A stretch of 46,375 bases of DNA, taken from the NCBI RefSeq assembly GCF_014652695.1, contig NZ_BMZH01000017.1, forward strand, positions 1 to 46,375, written 5' to 3'. The notes beneath the pieces were generated by a model that saw only the letters and a list, made by a program, of their open reading frames with translations, did no database searches and had not been told where the DNA came from. Positions 34,720-44,800 of the stretch are shown one piece after another. The position numbers were made by a program, and so were the translations under genes. Numbering within the stretch: the stretch's first letter is position 1; every line of letters begins with the position of its first letter. Origin of the DNA: Algimonas arctica (lineage in GTDB: Bacteria > Pseudomonadota > Alphaproteobacteria > Caulobacterales > Maricaulaceae).

Positions 34720-34905
34720 TTACGGATCCGTGCCGACGTGGCCGTTGGAAATGTCGGCGACGTTTGGCCGATCCCGTAATGCTGTACTCTTTATCTTTAC
34801 GGCCCGTGACACCGGCGGCGCAATCACCCGAACGGGTGGTTGTGCTTCAGCGGGTCGCGACTGTAGGGTCGATTGAATATTCTTGGACACCGTGGGACGC
34901 CGCAT
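34720..34905 (-). CDS. Small hypothetical protein
   Basis: A 61-residue frame starting ATG at 34905 with GGAAG about 10 bases upstream. The sequence RPTVSKNIQSTLQSRPAEAQPPVRVIAPPVSRAVKIKS...NVADISNGHVGTDP has no recognised family, signal or membrane segment; it is Pro/Arg-rich and probably disordered. Support comes from the hairpin terminator 17 bp past its stop. It is divergent from, and would share a promoter region with, the MFS gene. Confidence 0.35.
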   Translation of the reverse strand: MRRPTVSKNIQSTLQSRPAEAQPPVRVIAPPVSRAVKIKSTALRDRPNVADISNGHVGTDP

Positions 34906-34942
34906 AAGGCGCAATCTTCCGCGCCTCACTAGAAAGATCCGC

Positions 34943-36241
34943 GTGAGCCCACTCTCCATTTCCAGCGCGAGACCGCATCTCAACAGACGGCAGCTCTTTG
35001 CCTATGGTCTTTTGTCTATGCCTATCGCCTGGAGCTCGACCCTGCTGATTACTTTCGTGCCGACATATTATGCCATCAATATGGGGCTTGGTTTGGGGGT
35101 GGTCGGCGGGTTATTTGTTGCAGGGCGGTTGCTCGACGTCATCACTGATCCCTTAATCGGATATGCCAGTGATAGGACACGATCGCGGTTTGGTTCTCGC
35201 AGTCCTTGGATGGTTGTTGGGATGGTGTTTTTTATACCGCTCCTCCTCTTAATACTCATGCCAGTTGGATCGATTTCTCCCGTGAAAGCCGGGCTGATGA
35301 TCGGTTTATTTTTTATCGCTTACACCCTGTTGGACCTGCCCTATTCGGCCACCGGACTAGAAATGTCTCCGCATCGTCATGAGCGCACAGTTTTGGCTAG
35401 TGTGAAGGCCGCCTTTCAGGTCGCTGGCGCGTTAACCTGCGCCGTTGTTGTCGCTCTCACGCCCGATGTAATGTCGACCGCGTTTCAGCAATCAGCCTTA
35501 TGGATTACTGCGCTTCTAATTTTGGGGATCACATTATTTATGCGCGGAGTGCCGACCTACCCCCAACCGACCGGACGTCCGCTTTCATTGAAACGCGCCC
35601 TCATCACAATTTGGGCGGACCTGCGCTATCGCCAGCTGATGATCGCGTTTTTCCTAACGCAGACAGGCTCCGCTTTGATTTTTGGGCTGACAGCCCTGTT
35701 CATTTTGCACAATTTCGGTGACGGATCCTTGACGGGTATGTTCGTCGTCCTTGTCCTACTATCCTCGGCGTTCGCCCTGCCCATTTGGCTATGGGTCTCC
35801 AAACGGTTCGGAAAGATGCGGGTTTGGCAAATTGCTTTGATTGGCGGCGCCGCCAGTCTTTGGCTCGTGCCTATCCTCGAACCCGGCAATACGTTTCATT
35901 TCGCGGCTTTTTGCATCCTTGTTGGCAGTGTCTTCGGCGCGGACGCGGTTCTGCCAACATCGCTGCTCGCCGATATTTCGGACGATTTGACAACAGACGA
36001 TGCCGGGAGTGCGGCCATGATGCTGGGGTATAAAAACGCCCTGTCAAAGTTGGGTTTTGTCGCTCCAATGGGCATTGCGTTCCCGATCTTAGGAATGTTG
36101 GGATTTGATGGCGATATCATGGTCGGGGATTCACGCCATTGGGCCCTCATTTTCTTCTATGCATTACTTCCCGCCTTATTGCGCCTTGCCGCCTTTTTAG
36201 CCGTTAAATCCATGCCCGCAGATGAGGTCACAGCCTCATGA
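34943..36241 (+). CDS. MFS sugar:cation symporter (GPH type)
   Basis: A 432-residue inner-membrane transporter with about 12 helices. PIAWSSTLLITFVPTYYAINMGLG, the loop RLLDVITDPLIGYASDRTRSRFGSRSPWM (the D-P-x-x-G and R-GRR-like signature of the melibiose/glycoside-pentoside-hexuronide group) and LFFIAYTLLDLPYSATGLEMSPH place it in the GPH family, which brings glycosides in with Na+ or H+. The start is either GTG at 34943 (chosen; AGAAAGA upstream) or ATG at 34883. It overlaps the following kinase gene by 4 bp. The GH42 gene nearby suggests a galactoside substrate. Confidence 0.85.
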   Translation: MSPLSISSARPHLNRRQLFAYGLLSMPIAWSSTLLITFVPTYYAINMGLGLGVVGGLFVAGRLLDVITDPLIGYASDRTRSRFGSRSPWMVVGMVFFIPLLLLILMPVGSISPVKAGLMIGLFFIAYTLLDLPYSATGLEMSPHRHERTVLASVKAAFQVAGALTCAVVVALTPDVMSTAFQQSALWITALLILGITLFMRGVPTYPQPTGRPLSLKRALITIWADLRYRQLMIAFFLTQTGSALIFGLTALFILHNFGDGSLTGMFVVLVLLSSAFALPIWLWVSKRFGKMRVWQIALIGGAASLWLVPILEPGNTFHFAAFCILVGSVFGADAVLPTSLLADISDDLTTDDAGSAAMMLGYKNALSKLGFVAPMGIAFPILGMLGFDGDIMVGDSRHWALIFFYALLPALLRLAAFLAVKSMPADEVTAS

Positions 36242-37959
36242 AGCTTACCCCGACTCAGGCCGGCATGGCTGAAATCCGGTTGGCACAGGCACGTCGTCTA
36301 AGAGCCGGAGCCAAGACATCTGCGCTCATTGTTACGGGCGTCATCACCTATGTTTTCATTATATTGATCGCATCAGGCGAGAATAGAAACGCCATAATTT
36401 GGGCGAGTCTGACGCTACCAATGGTCGGCGTAACTCTGCTCTACGCCCAGTTTGGCGTCTCAAGACCGATTACCAACCATAACTACAAACGGTATCTTCT
36501 GGGGCATGTCCTTGTGACCATTGTGACGGGCCTCGTTTGGTCGGGATTTAGTATCTACCACACGGATTATAGCTCTTATACGAGCCTGTTCATTGTCGGC
36601 TCTATCGTCTGTTCGATCACCGCCGGGGGTATGTTTCCGGGGAGTGATTATCGCCCCGCCTATATCGCCCTCGCCATTTGCACGATCTTACCTGTGGCTA
36701 TATTTTGGATTCTGACAGCACCCCCAACAATCCGCTATTTCGCTTTAGGACTTACGCTCTTTTTCCTCTTTGGCCTCTATAGCAGCGCCAGAGCCGAAAT
36801 TAATTCGCGCGACGGCATTATTGCCCGAACCCAGCAACAACTGAGCCAAGAGACATTAACTCGTATGCAGGTCGTGCGAGAAAACTATGAGGAAAAATCG
36901 CAATTTCTTGCCGCGACCAGTCATGACTTATCTCAACCTTTGCATGCGCAAGGCTATTTTCTCGACGCGCTCGGCTATCTGCTCGATCGGCCGGATCAAC
37001 GTGAATTACTTGATAAGATTAGTGCCAGTTGGCGCGCGCAAAAAGATATGCTGGACGATCTGGTCCGCGTCACACGACTGGACGGCGGGGTGCTCCAACC
37101 CAAACCCGAAACGATGGACCTACGCCCCCTTTTGAACGACCTTTGCCGCGAATATCAAGTGAGCGGCGCCGGCATGGGGATTGTCATCGACTCCAAACTT
37201 GAGAGCGTGCCGCTGATTTCAGACCCGACCTTTCTGCGCCGTATCATCGGCAACATCCTCTCCAACGCTGTCAAATTCTCCCCCCATGACGGCCATATTA
37301 TCGTGACGCTGACGGCGACAAAAACGGGCGGCACGATTACGATACGAGACCAGGGCCTGGGCATCCCAAACCATTCCCGGGAGGATATGTTTACCGCGTT
37401 CACACAAGCTGGCGCGCCTGTGGGGCGACCTGATGGATCTGGGTTAGGCCTGTCCATCGTCAAACGCCTGTCAGAAAAAATTGGGGTGTCCGTTAGCCTC
37501 GACACACCTGAAGATGGGCTAGGACTTCTGGTGACAATCACAGTCCCTACCCATCACATCCAAGCCCCGCAGGATGGGCGTAACGATCAACAAAAGCGCG
37601 TGACCTTAGTCATTATCATCGATGACGAAGTTGATATTCGCGACGCCATGATGGCGTCTCTGTCAAATTGGGGGGTGCAGGCCATCGCCGCAGGAACACT
37701 GTCTGAAGCGACGGCGCTGCTGCGCCTTATCGGGCAGGTCCCTGACATGATGATTGTGGATTACCGTCTTGGCAACGATGTTAAAGGACACACGGTTATC
37801 GCCGCCTTACGTGCGGAATTTGATCCCGATATTCCCGCCGCTCTGATGACAGGCGATGTCAGCCAAATCCAAAGCGATCTAAACACTCACGTCGTACCTA
37901 AACCCGTTGCGCCCGAGACATTGCGGCGACTGGTCGGTTTATCAAATCAGCCCGAGTAA
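36238..37959 (+). CDS. Membrane hybrid histidine kinase with C-terminal receiver
   Basis: A 573-residue sensor. About six membrane helices (27-182) are followed by a coiled coil, HisKA with His229 in ATSHDLSQPLHAQGYFL, an ATPase domain (NILSNAVKFSPHDG, DQGLGIP, GSGLGLSIVKRLS) and a receiver domain (about 455-570) with phospho-acceptor Asp508 in MMIVDYRLG. The SHDL-QPLHA form of the H box marks a kinase subgroup often paired with NarL/LuxR regulators; one converges on it here, overlapping 18 bp. The ATGA overlap with the MFS gene couples it to sugar uptake, so it may sense a transported sugar. Confidence 0.9.
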   Translation: MKLTPTQAGMAEIRLAQARRLRAGAKTSALIVTGVITYVFIILIASGENRNAIIWASLTLPMVGVTLLYAQFGVSRPITNHNYKRYLLGHVLVTIVTGLVWSGFSIYHTDYSSYTSLFIVGSIVCSITAGGMFPGSDYRPAYIALAICTILPVAIFWILTAPPTIRYFALGLTLFFLFGLYSSARAEINSRDGIIARTQQQLSQETLTRMQVVRENYEEKSQFLAATSHDLSQPLHAQGYFLDALGYLLDRPDQRELLDKISASWRAQKDMLDDLVRVTRLDGGVLQPKPETMDLRPLLNDLCREYQVSGAGMGIVIDSKLESVPLISDPTFLRRIIGNILSNAVKFSPHDGHIIVTLTATKTGGTITIRDQGLGIPNHSREDMFTAFTQAGAPVGRPDGSGLGLSIVKRLSEKIGVSVSLDTPEDGLGLLVTITVPTHHIQAPQDGRNDQQKRVTLVIIIDDEVDIRDAMMASLSNWGVQAIAAGTLSEATALLRLIGQVPDMMIVDYRLGNDVKGHTVIAALRAEFDPDIPAALMTGDVSQIQSDLNTHVVPKPVAPETLRRLVGLSNQPE

Positions 37960-38574
37960 GCGCGCCCGCTTCACCAGAACCGTGCGTTTGGTGACGCCAA
38001 AGTTGATGAACATCTGCTTGAGATGGCTCTTCACCGTATTTTCGCTGATACAAAGGGTCTCAGCAATATCTCGGGTGGAGGCGCCGTCCACGAGCAGGGT
38101 CAAAATCTCTTTATGGCGTTTCGTCAGGGACGACCAAATATCACTCCCAATCGGCATATCGGGTGTCGTTGGGGCACCCGGGAACCACGTCCCGCCCTGT
38201 CGAACGGTCTGGATCACCTGCGTCAACATATCTGGATCGGCGGATTTATGAATGAAAGCCTTCGCGCCCATGGCACGGACTTGTTGGATCGGTGGATCGC
38301 TACTGATCCCGGACATAATGATGACAGGCGGAGAGGATTTCAATGTTTTGAGCGCGCCCAAAAACGCGAGCCCATTGAGTTCGCGCATGATCAAATCACA
38401 GATGATCAAATCATAGGCTTTACCCGCGCTCAAATCATCAATCATCGACTTGGCTGTGGGGTGCGTTTCGACGTCTATCTGCGGGTCAATATTGGCAACC
38501 AGCAGGCTGATTCCGTCGAGAAACAGCTGATGGTCGTCAATAATCCCGATCCGATATCGACTTGTCGTGTTCAT
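37942..38574 (-). CDS. NarL/LuxR-type response regulator
   Basis: A 210-residue two-domain regulator. The receiver has acidic pair Asp13-Asp14, phospho-acceptor Asp60 in LIICDLIM and Lys110 in FIHKSADP. The DNA-binding domain is LuxR-type: LTKRHKEILTLLVDGASTRDIAETLCISENTVKSHLKQMFINFGVTKRTVLVKRA. It sits tail to tail with the hybrid kinase, overlapping by 18 bp, and is probably its output partner. GGGGA lies just before the ATG. The 141-bp gap to phoA holds an inverted repeat and a pair of direct repeats that may be its own operator. Confidence 0.92.
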   Translation of the reverse strand: MNTTSRYRIGIIDDHQLFLDGISLLVANIDPQIDVETHPTAKSMIDDLSAGKAYDLIICDLIMRELNGLAFLGALKTLKSSPPVIIMSGISSDPPIQQVRAMGAKAFIHKSADPDMLTQVIQTVRQGGTWFPGAPTTPDMPIGSDIWSSLTKRHKEILTLLVDGASTRDIAETLCISENTVKSHLKQMFINFGVTKRTVLVKRARLLGLI

Positions 38575-38617
38575 CCGTCCCCATAATCGGAAGGTATATT
38601 ATCCCGCTCTGGTTTTC

Positions 38618-38673
38618 GCGAGAGTTGCACGGCACTCTCGCAAAAGTCGAGGCGAAACTCGGGCCGAAACTCG
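38618..38673. repeat. Inverted repeat and direct repeats between phoA and the response regulator
   Basis: GCGAGAGT (38618-38625) and ACTCTCGC (38634-38641) are a perfect 8-bp inverted repeat, flanked by TTTTC and AAAAG. Just to the right, CGAAACTCG occurs twice (38653-38661 and 38665-38673), 12 bp apart. The hairpin could end phoA transcription, though no T run follows on the minus strand; the direct repeats could bind the regulator encoded next door. Confidence 0.55.
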
Positions 38674-38715
38674 AGCTTCAAAGTTTTACGCGCATCCGCC
38701 CTATCAAGGGCGTGT

Positions 38716-40191
38716 TTAGTCCAAATCAAGAGCGTAACTGATGGCATCATGGACATAGCTTTGTTCGACAACACCCGAGACCACGTAGCTACGGGGTCCT
38801 TTCGCATAAATCGCTACATCTTCTCCGCCATGCGTTTCCCCGCTCGACGGCACTGTCGCCTGTTGGAGATAGCTCGGGTCTTGAACCTCTTCATCCGTTA
38901 ACATCGGGCGTGGCCCTGTAACGGCTCCGGGGCCGTTGCCGTAACCGAGCGTGGTGTAAGGCGCGTCATCTGACGCCAAGGCAGGTTTACCGGACGGCGC
39001 ACCCGCCCCGTCATTCCAATAGACCAGTCCAAGGATCGGGTTGCCGCGTGTCGGATAACCCGCAATCGTGAAAACGTGGGAATGGTCGGCCGTCACGAGA
39101 ATTGTCGTGTCGGAATCAGATGTCATAGCGTCAGCAACCGCAACAGCTTTTGCAAACGCAACCGTGTCGGAAAGCGCATTAAACGCATTGCCGCCGTGGT
39201 GCGCATGATCAATCCGCCCGCCTTCGACCATCAGCACAAATCCGTCGCCTTTGGCCGACAAAAGCTCAATCGCCTTGGCGGTCAAATCTGCCAAGGATGG
39301 ATCCGCGTCAGGCCCCGTATTCATCGAATCGAACTTCAAATGGCTCGGCTCAAACAGGCCCAGAACACGGTCATCCTGACCGGGAACCAGTGTATCAAAC
39401 CCAGCTTGATCGAACACGACTTTGCCTGTCGGATTCTTGGCCTGCCACGCGTCGATCAAATTGACGCCATCTGTCCGCCGTCCCATTTCATCGGGATAAT
39501 CCGGTTCCACATCAGTATCGCGCAAGAAAGCGCGACGACCCCCGCCCAAAGCTACATCAAACATATTTCCGTCGACAAATTGCGCCGCAATATCGTGGCA
39601 ACCGCCCGCGCGCGCCGCATCATTCAACTCACCGTCATACTCCCAATTCCGTTCTGACGAATGGGCATAAGCGGCCGCAGGAGTCGCATGAGTTAGGCGG
39701 GCGGATGACACCAGCCCGAGGCGCAAACCTTGCGCGGACGCTGCGTCAAAAAATGTCGGTAAGCCAGCACCTGTCACCTGATCACAACTGCCCCGCGGCG
39801 CGTCCGGTCCAATTGACAAGGCCCCGGCCTTGGTCTTTACGCCCGTATACATGGCTGACGCTGTCCCGGCGGAGTCCGCGACTTGTTGGTTCGTATTATA
39901 GGTTTTGGACAGCGCCGTGTGCGGGAAGGTCTCCCAAGACAATTGATGTTCTTCGCCCGCTTTGCCGAGCTGTTGGCCTGCGTAAATACGTGCCGCCGTC
40001 ACCGTAGACACGCCCATGCCATCACCAATAAACAGAATGACATTCTTGGCCGGCGTTTTCACAGGCTCATAAGCGATCCGCTCAGCCAGAACGTCACCGC
40101 CAGCCTCGAAAGGTGTCGGCGTAACTGCCGTTGCGCACGCGCTCAGCAGTAAAGCCGCCGAAAGCGTCAATGTTTGGGTCGTTTTTGTCAT
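38716..40191 (-). CDS. phoA: Alkaline phosphatase, lipoprotein (PhoA family)
   Basis: A 491-residue exported phosphomonoesterase freeing phosphate from organic esters. The signal peptide carries a lipobox, LLSAC. Metal site and nucleophile are present: Asp57 in VILFIGDGMG, Ser107 in VADSAGTASAM, the VEGGRIDHAHHG ligands, TADHSH, and the late His of SGETHGGEDVAIYA. It lacks the E. coli-type disulfide-rich insertions and fits the compact marine PhoA type. It lies 17 bp after phoD, on the same strand, so the two phosphatases are one transcript. Confidence 0.93.
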   Translation of the reverse strand: MTKTTQTLTLSAALLLSACATAVTPTPFEAGGDVLAERIAYEPVKTPAKNVILFIGDGMGVSTVTAARIYAGQQLGKAGEEHQLSWETFPHTALSKTYNTNQQVADSAGTASAMYTGVKTKAGALSIGPDAPRGSCDQVTGAGLPTFFDAASAQGLRLGLVSSARLTHATPAAAYAHSSERNWEYDGELNDAARAGGCHDIAAQFVDGNMFDVALGGGRRAFLRDTDVEPDYPDEMGRRTDGVNLIDAWQAKNPTGKVVFDQAGFDTLVPGQDDRVLGLFEPSHLKFDSMNTGPDADPSLADLTAKAIELLSAKGDGFVLMVEGGRIDHAHHGGNAFNALSDTVAFAKAVAVADAMTSDSDTTILVTADHSHVFTIAGYPTRGNPILGLVYWNDGAGAPSGKPALASDDAPYTTLGYGNGPGAVTGPRPMLTDEEVQDPSYLQQATVPSSGETHGGEDVAIYAKGPRSYVVSGVVEQSYVHDAISYALDLD

Positions 40192-40208
40192 GGCTCTCTT
40201 TCTTCTGA

Positions 40209-41786
40209 TTAAGCTTCAATCACACCAGGATTGCCATTTTCGACAATCCATGTGCCGCGTGTCGTGGCGCCGGCCTTCGGGTCGTAAACGCTATCCATCG
40301 CGCGCAAGGTCGCCGTCCAACGGTCCTTTGTGACCTCCATAAAGGTATGACCGCGTTGACGATCATCGAAGAACTTAATGTGTGGATTATCTGGCAACAT
40401 GCTTGAGAACCGACCATAGGCGTAACTGTGCGCGGTGATCGATGTCGTCACGAATTCAGATCCCACAACAGGTGAGTTCGGGTCATTAAAGCGCGGCTTC
40501 AGATCGCCAATCCACCAGCTATGCATATCTCCGCCCAGCGAGACAAAGTTTTGGGGTTTGCGCTTTGCGACCATATCGAGAATTCGTTCGCGGGTCGGCG
40601 CGTAGCCATCCCAGCCATCGCTCCACGACGCAGGATTCCCGTCCCAATCCTTTTGATTAAGCCGCGCGAATAATGTCGGCTGCGCTAACACTTCCCACGT
40701 TGCGCCCGTGCGACCAATCCCGCGCAGTAAATCGCGTTCTTGGGCCATGCCCAACATGGACCGGGTCGGATCATTCAACGCATCACAAGACACAGCCCTG
40801 GCCCCGCCATCTTCCGGCGTCTGACACGCTTGGTCATCGCGATATTGGCGCGCATCCGTCAGGGCGATGGCGAGTAGATCGCCATACTGGAACGTATCGT
40901 GGAAATGCATGTCAGGGCCGCGCGGACGAGAGCGTGCCCGTACCGGCATATGCTCATAATAAGCCTGATAGGCGGCAGCGCGACGGGCGCGAACTTCGGC
41001 TGGCGGCATATAATTTTCGTCATTAAAGCCCGCATAGTCATTCACGACTTCATGGTCATCCCAGATCATCAACCACGGGGCGCGGCGGTGGGCTTCTTGC
41101 AAGGACGGGTCGAGTTTATACTGCGCGTGAAGCCGGCGGTAATCGGATAGGTCCATCGCGTCGACCGACGTCTGACGCCGGACTTGCGGGCCCCAACTGG
41201 CCTCATAAATATAATCGCCCATATGCAGGATGAAGTCCGGGTCCATCGCAAGAACATCATCATAAGCATTAAAGAAGCCTTGTTCAAAATGTTGGCACGT
41301 CACGACGCCGAATTTAACGCTCTCCGTCGCCGCCATATATGTCGGGGCCGTCTTGGCCATGCCCGTCGGGCTGGTCTGGCCATCCGCCATAAAGCGGTAG
41401 AAATATTGCCGTTTTGGCTGCAGCCCGCCAACTTCGACATGGACACTATGCGCCCATGCCTCTGTCGCGCGCTTACGGCCGCGTTTGACCACTTTGCTAA
41501 ATAATTCGTCTTCCGCGACTTCCCAATCAACATCGACTGAGCCGGGCAGCGGGGTTTCTAGCGCCAGAGGGTCGGGAACAATCCGGGTCCAGATCACAAA
41601 CCCATCGGACAGCGGGTCACCGCTCGCCACGCCGAGCGGGAACAGCGTGTCTGCGCCTAATGTTCCGCGGCCATAAGCCAATTTACCGGGCGCAATCACG
41701 GGGGATGCGCTCGCGGTTGTCTGACACGCGACCAAACCCGCCGTGCCGGCCAGCGACGTCAAAAGCGTACGGCGATCAAAAGTCAT
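40209..41786 (-). CDS. phoD: Alkaline phosphatase PhoD, Tat-exported
   Basis: A 525-residue phosphodiesterase/phosphomonoesterase of the Ca/Fe-dependent PhoD class. The N-terminus FDRRTLLTSLAGTAGLVAC carries the twin-arginine motif (Arg5-Arg6) and a lipobox Cys21. An N-terminal beta domain (PLGVASGDPLSDGFVIWTR) is followed by the metallophosphatase core with metal ligands in TCQHFE, ILHMGDYIYE, IWDDHEVVNDY and VSLGGDMHSWWIG. AGGA lies 7 bases before the ATG. A terminator separates it from the Oar-like receptor upstream, and I see no Pho box of its own in the 56 bp between, so it may depend on readthrough or an unseen promoter. Confidence 0.95.
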   Translation of the reverse strand: MTFDRRTLLTSLAGTAGLVACQTTASASPVIAPGKLAYGRGTLGADTLFPLGVASGDPLSDGFVIWTRIVPDPLALETPLPGSVDVDWEVAEDELFSKVVKRGRKRATEAWAHSVHVEVGGLQPKRQYFYRFMADGQTSPTGMAKTAPTYMAATESVKFGVVTCQHFEQGFFNAYDDVLAMDPDFILHMGDYIYEASWGPQVRRQTSVDAMDLSDYRRLHAQYKLDPSLQEAHRRAPWLMIWDDHEVVNDYAGFNDENYMPPAEVRARRAAAYQAYYEHMPVRARSRPRGPDMHFHDTFQYGDLLAIALTDARQYRDDQACQTPEDGGARAVSCDALNDPTRSMLGMAQERDLLRGIGRTGATWEVLAQPTLFARLNQKDWDGNPASWSDGWDGYAPTRERILDMVAKRKPQNFVSLGGDMHSWWIGDLKPRFNDPNSPVVGSEFVTTSITAHSYAYGRFSSMLPDNPHIKFFDDRQRGHTFMEVTKDRWTATLRAMDSVYDPKAGATTRGTWIVENGNPGVIEA

Positions 41787-41842
41787 ATGCGTGTCCTAAG
41801 AGTGGGACCATCCTGCGCCCCAATGTCTACCGCCTAACAAAA

Positions 41843-41875
41843 AGGCCCGCCTTCGGAAAGGCGGGCCTGAGTTTT
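41843..41875. terminator. Bidirectional terminator between the Oar-like receptor and phoD
   Basis: AGGCCCGCCTT and AAGGCGGGCCT form a perfect 11-bp stem around a CGGA loop. T runs follow on both strands (GAGTTTTT on plus, TTTTTGTT on minus). Confidence 0.9.
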
Positions 41876-41898
41876 TCAAGCGTCAAATGACGTCTGTC

Positions 41899-44800
41899 CT
41901 AGAAGTCGTAAGATGCACCAAAACGGATTTCGTAAGCGGAGGCATCAAAGCTTGTTGAGAACGGCTGTCCCTCAGTCAAAGCCCGCGGGAAGCTTGGCCC
42001 ACTCAGCACGCCCCATTCGTCGTTCAACAGGTTCGTGAGGTTATCAATGACCATAAAGATTTGCGCGCGATCATCAGCCCGCAGACCTGGAAGTTCTTGG
42101 GAAATTTTCAAGTCAACTTTAGTCCATGATGGACCTGTCCGACCGTTACGCTCTTCACCGGGCAGCAAGACACCACCGCTCTCCAGATAAGGTGTGAAGT
42201 TATAGTAAGCGTTCGGGTTGCCATCAACCAAGCTATACGGAGTGCCCGAGCTCGACTGGAAGAAAGCAAAGAAGCTTGTGTCATAATCTGTCCAGAAGTC
42301 TTTGGAGTAGGACACAGACCCAGAAACACGATGCTTAATATTGTAGTTCGAAGTCGACAGAACCTGCTCTTGCGGATCAACATAGGCCCGATTGACGTAG
42401 TTCGAGAACGCAACAGAGCTGGTCATCGGCTGAACGTCTTTAGCGTCCGAATACGCATAGCCCAATGTCGCTGCCCAACCGCTATCCCATTCTTTGGAGA
42501 TACCGAAAGAGGCAACAAAAGCCTGATTTCCGACGTCACTATTGGTCAGGACAAACGTGTCTTGCAGCGGGCTAGAGTAAACAGGGACGTTCACACCATT
42601 GACGGTTTGCGCGCCAGTTTGAACCAGATCACCACGTTGAACGATGGCTGTATCTTCGCCATCAGACCAGAGCAGATCCGCTTGGATTGTCCACAAACCA
42701 CCGAACAGCGACTCACCCGTATTAAAGTCAGGCGAGAACGTCGCGCCGATTGAGTATTTCCACTCAGACGGAATTTTGAAATCTGGGTCCAGATAGTTCA
42801 GCTCGAAGTTATCGCCATTTCCTGTCGCGACGGCATCATAGACGACGTCAGGAATGGCATAACCTGCGAAGTTTGGCACGCCGTCCTCGGCACCTGAATA
42901 GGTCTGTGCAAACAGATCAATGGGGTTCGGTTGCCCGTTACGACCGGCGCGCGCCAAGGCACCCACTTGGTCGATGTTGTTGGCCGAATAGTTGTTCGAC
43001 AACCAGACATTTGGATTACCACCGGAATAGCGGCCAACACCCGCACGAACCTGAAGGTTAGGCGTTGCATCCCATACAGCGGCTAAGCGCGGCTGAATGA
43101 GATCTTCTCCGTCCAGAGTTTGTGAGTTGGAGAAACCATATTCGGCGACAAAGCTTGGGTTCTCAGTCGGGACATCAGACGTTGTATACCAATCGTAACG
43201 CACACCCGCAATGATGGAGAGATTGTCGAGGAGCTGGAACTCGTCCTGAGCGTACAATGAATATTGCGCGTAACCCCAGTCAGCGGCCGCATCGTCTGGA
43301 TTCTGTGTCGGCGCATTGTTGTAATAAATGCGGTCAACCAGTCCATTTTCAAAATTGTCGATGCTCGTAAAACGCAGTTCCGTTTCGGTGTGCTGAACAA
43401 ACAAATTGAAAACATCGAGATCACGACGTTCTGCACCAAACAAGAAGGAGTGATTTCCCATGTCGTAGTTGGCACGCGCAACCAAATCGAGTTTCTGATA
43501 ATCAAGTTGATTGGACTGGCGACTGTCGTCACCCCCCAGATAAACCGTCACATCGCCAGTATCGATCTGAATTTCGCCAAAGTCGCCACCACCAACTGAA
43601 CGGACGTCATTTTTGAAATCCAAGTAGCTGGCGAGAAACTCTGTCGAGAAATTATCAGACCAATCTGAGTAGAGAGAGCCCGCAAACGAGTGGATCCGGG
43701 ACCCACGATTGTACAAGTGGTTGGAAAATTCGAACTCGTCACTGTCACCATCGGACCGAACTGTATTGAAGCCGTCATTGTAGTTATATGTGAAAGCGGC
43801 ACGATGCTGCTCACTAATGTTCCAGTCGATCTTCACGAGGATTTTCTCGTCGGCGTTATCAAAACTCTCAGGTGTTGTGCCCGGGTCGTATTGGTACACT
43901 GAGTTGGAAATGGCCGAAATACGATCAAGATCAGTTTGGCTAACCTGGAACGCGCCGGTTCCGATTGTCTCCTGAAGGTTGAATGTGTTTGCGCCCTCTA
44001 GCTTTTCATAAGCCACGTTGAAGAAAAGCTTGTCCTTAATGATCGGCCCGCGAATATTAAGGCCATAACGAATTTCATCGAATGCGTTGAAGGATGTGTC
44101 CGCGCCGTTAACTTTACCGCCGCGCAGACCTTCATTCGTGTAATCGATAAACCCGCCACCGTGGAATTCGTTTGTCCCGGATTTTGTGACGGAGTTGATG
44201 TTACACGCCGTGAAGCCACCATATTTGACATCGAAAGGCGCGATTTCCACAGACACTTGTTCGATCGCATCGAACGGGAAAGGCATACGCTCTGTCGGAT
44301 AACCGTTAGCGTTCAAGCCAAACGCATCATTCATGGAGATGCCGTCAAGCGTGATCGAGTTGAAGCGTGAGCTTTGGCCGACACATTGAACAGAATTGAT
44401 GTCGCCGCGGCTCTCGTCAATATAGACGCGTGGGTCGAGACGAATAACGTCGGTAATGTTCCGGTTGATAGACGGGGCATTTTCGAGCGTTGTAATACCG
44501 AACGACGCGTTCGGACCGACCGCCAAGTTGGCAATAACCATGCGCTGAGCGACAACGACGATTTCATCAGTGATCGCTGTTTCTTCGCTGAGACTAAAAG
44601 CCAGTTGCGATTCGCCACTCAAAGACAACGCAATCTCTTCGACGCGTTCGCCTTGGAAATTCGCGGCTGTGACTTCGACATTGTAAGTCCCTGTGACTGA
44701 CAGGTTGCGGACATTAAATACGCCGTTGGAGTCCGTTGTCACGGAACGGGTAAACCCGGTTTGGTTATTCGTGACGCGAACCAATGCGTTCGAGACGCCC

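Noticed and set aside
34720-34983. Longer 87-codon version of the small minus-strand frame
   Set aside because: The extra N-terminus lies over the MFS start region and has no ribosome site; the ATG at 34905 is better.
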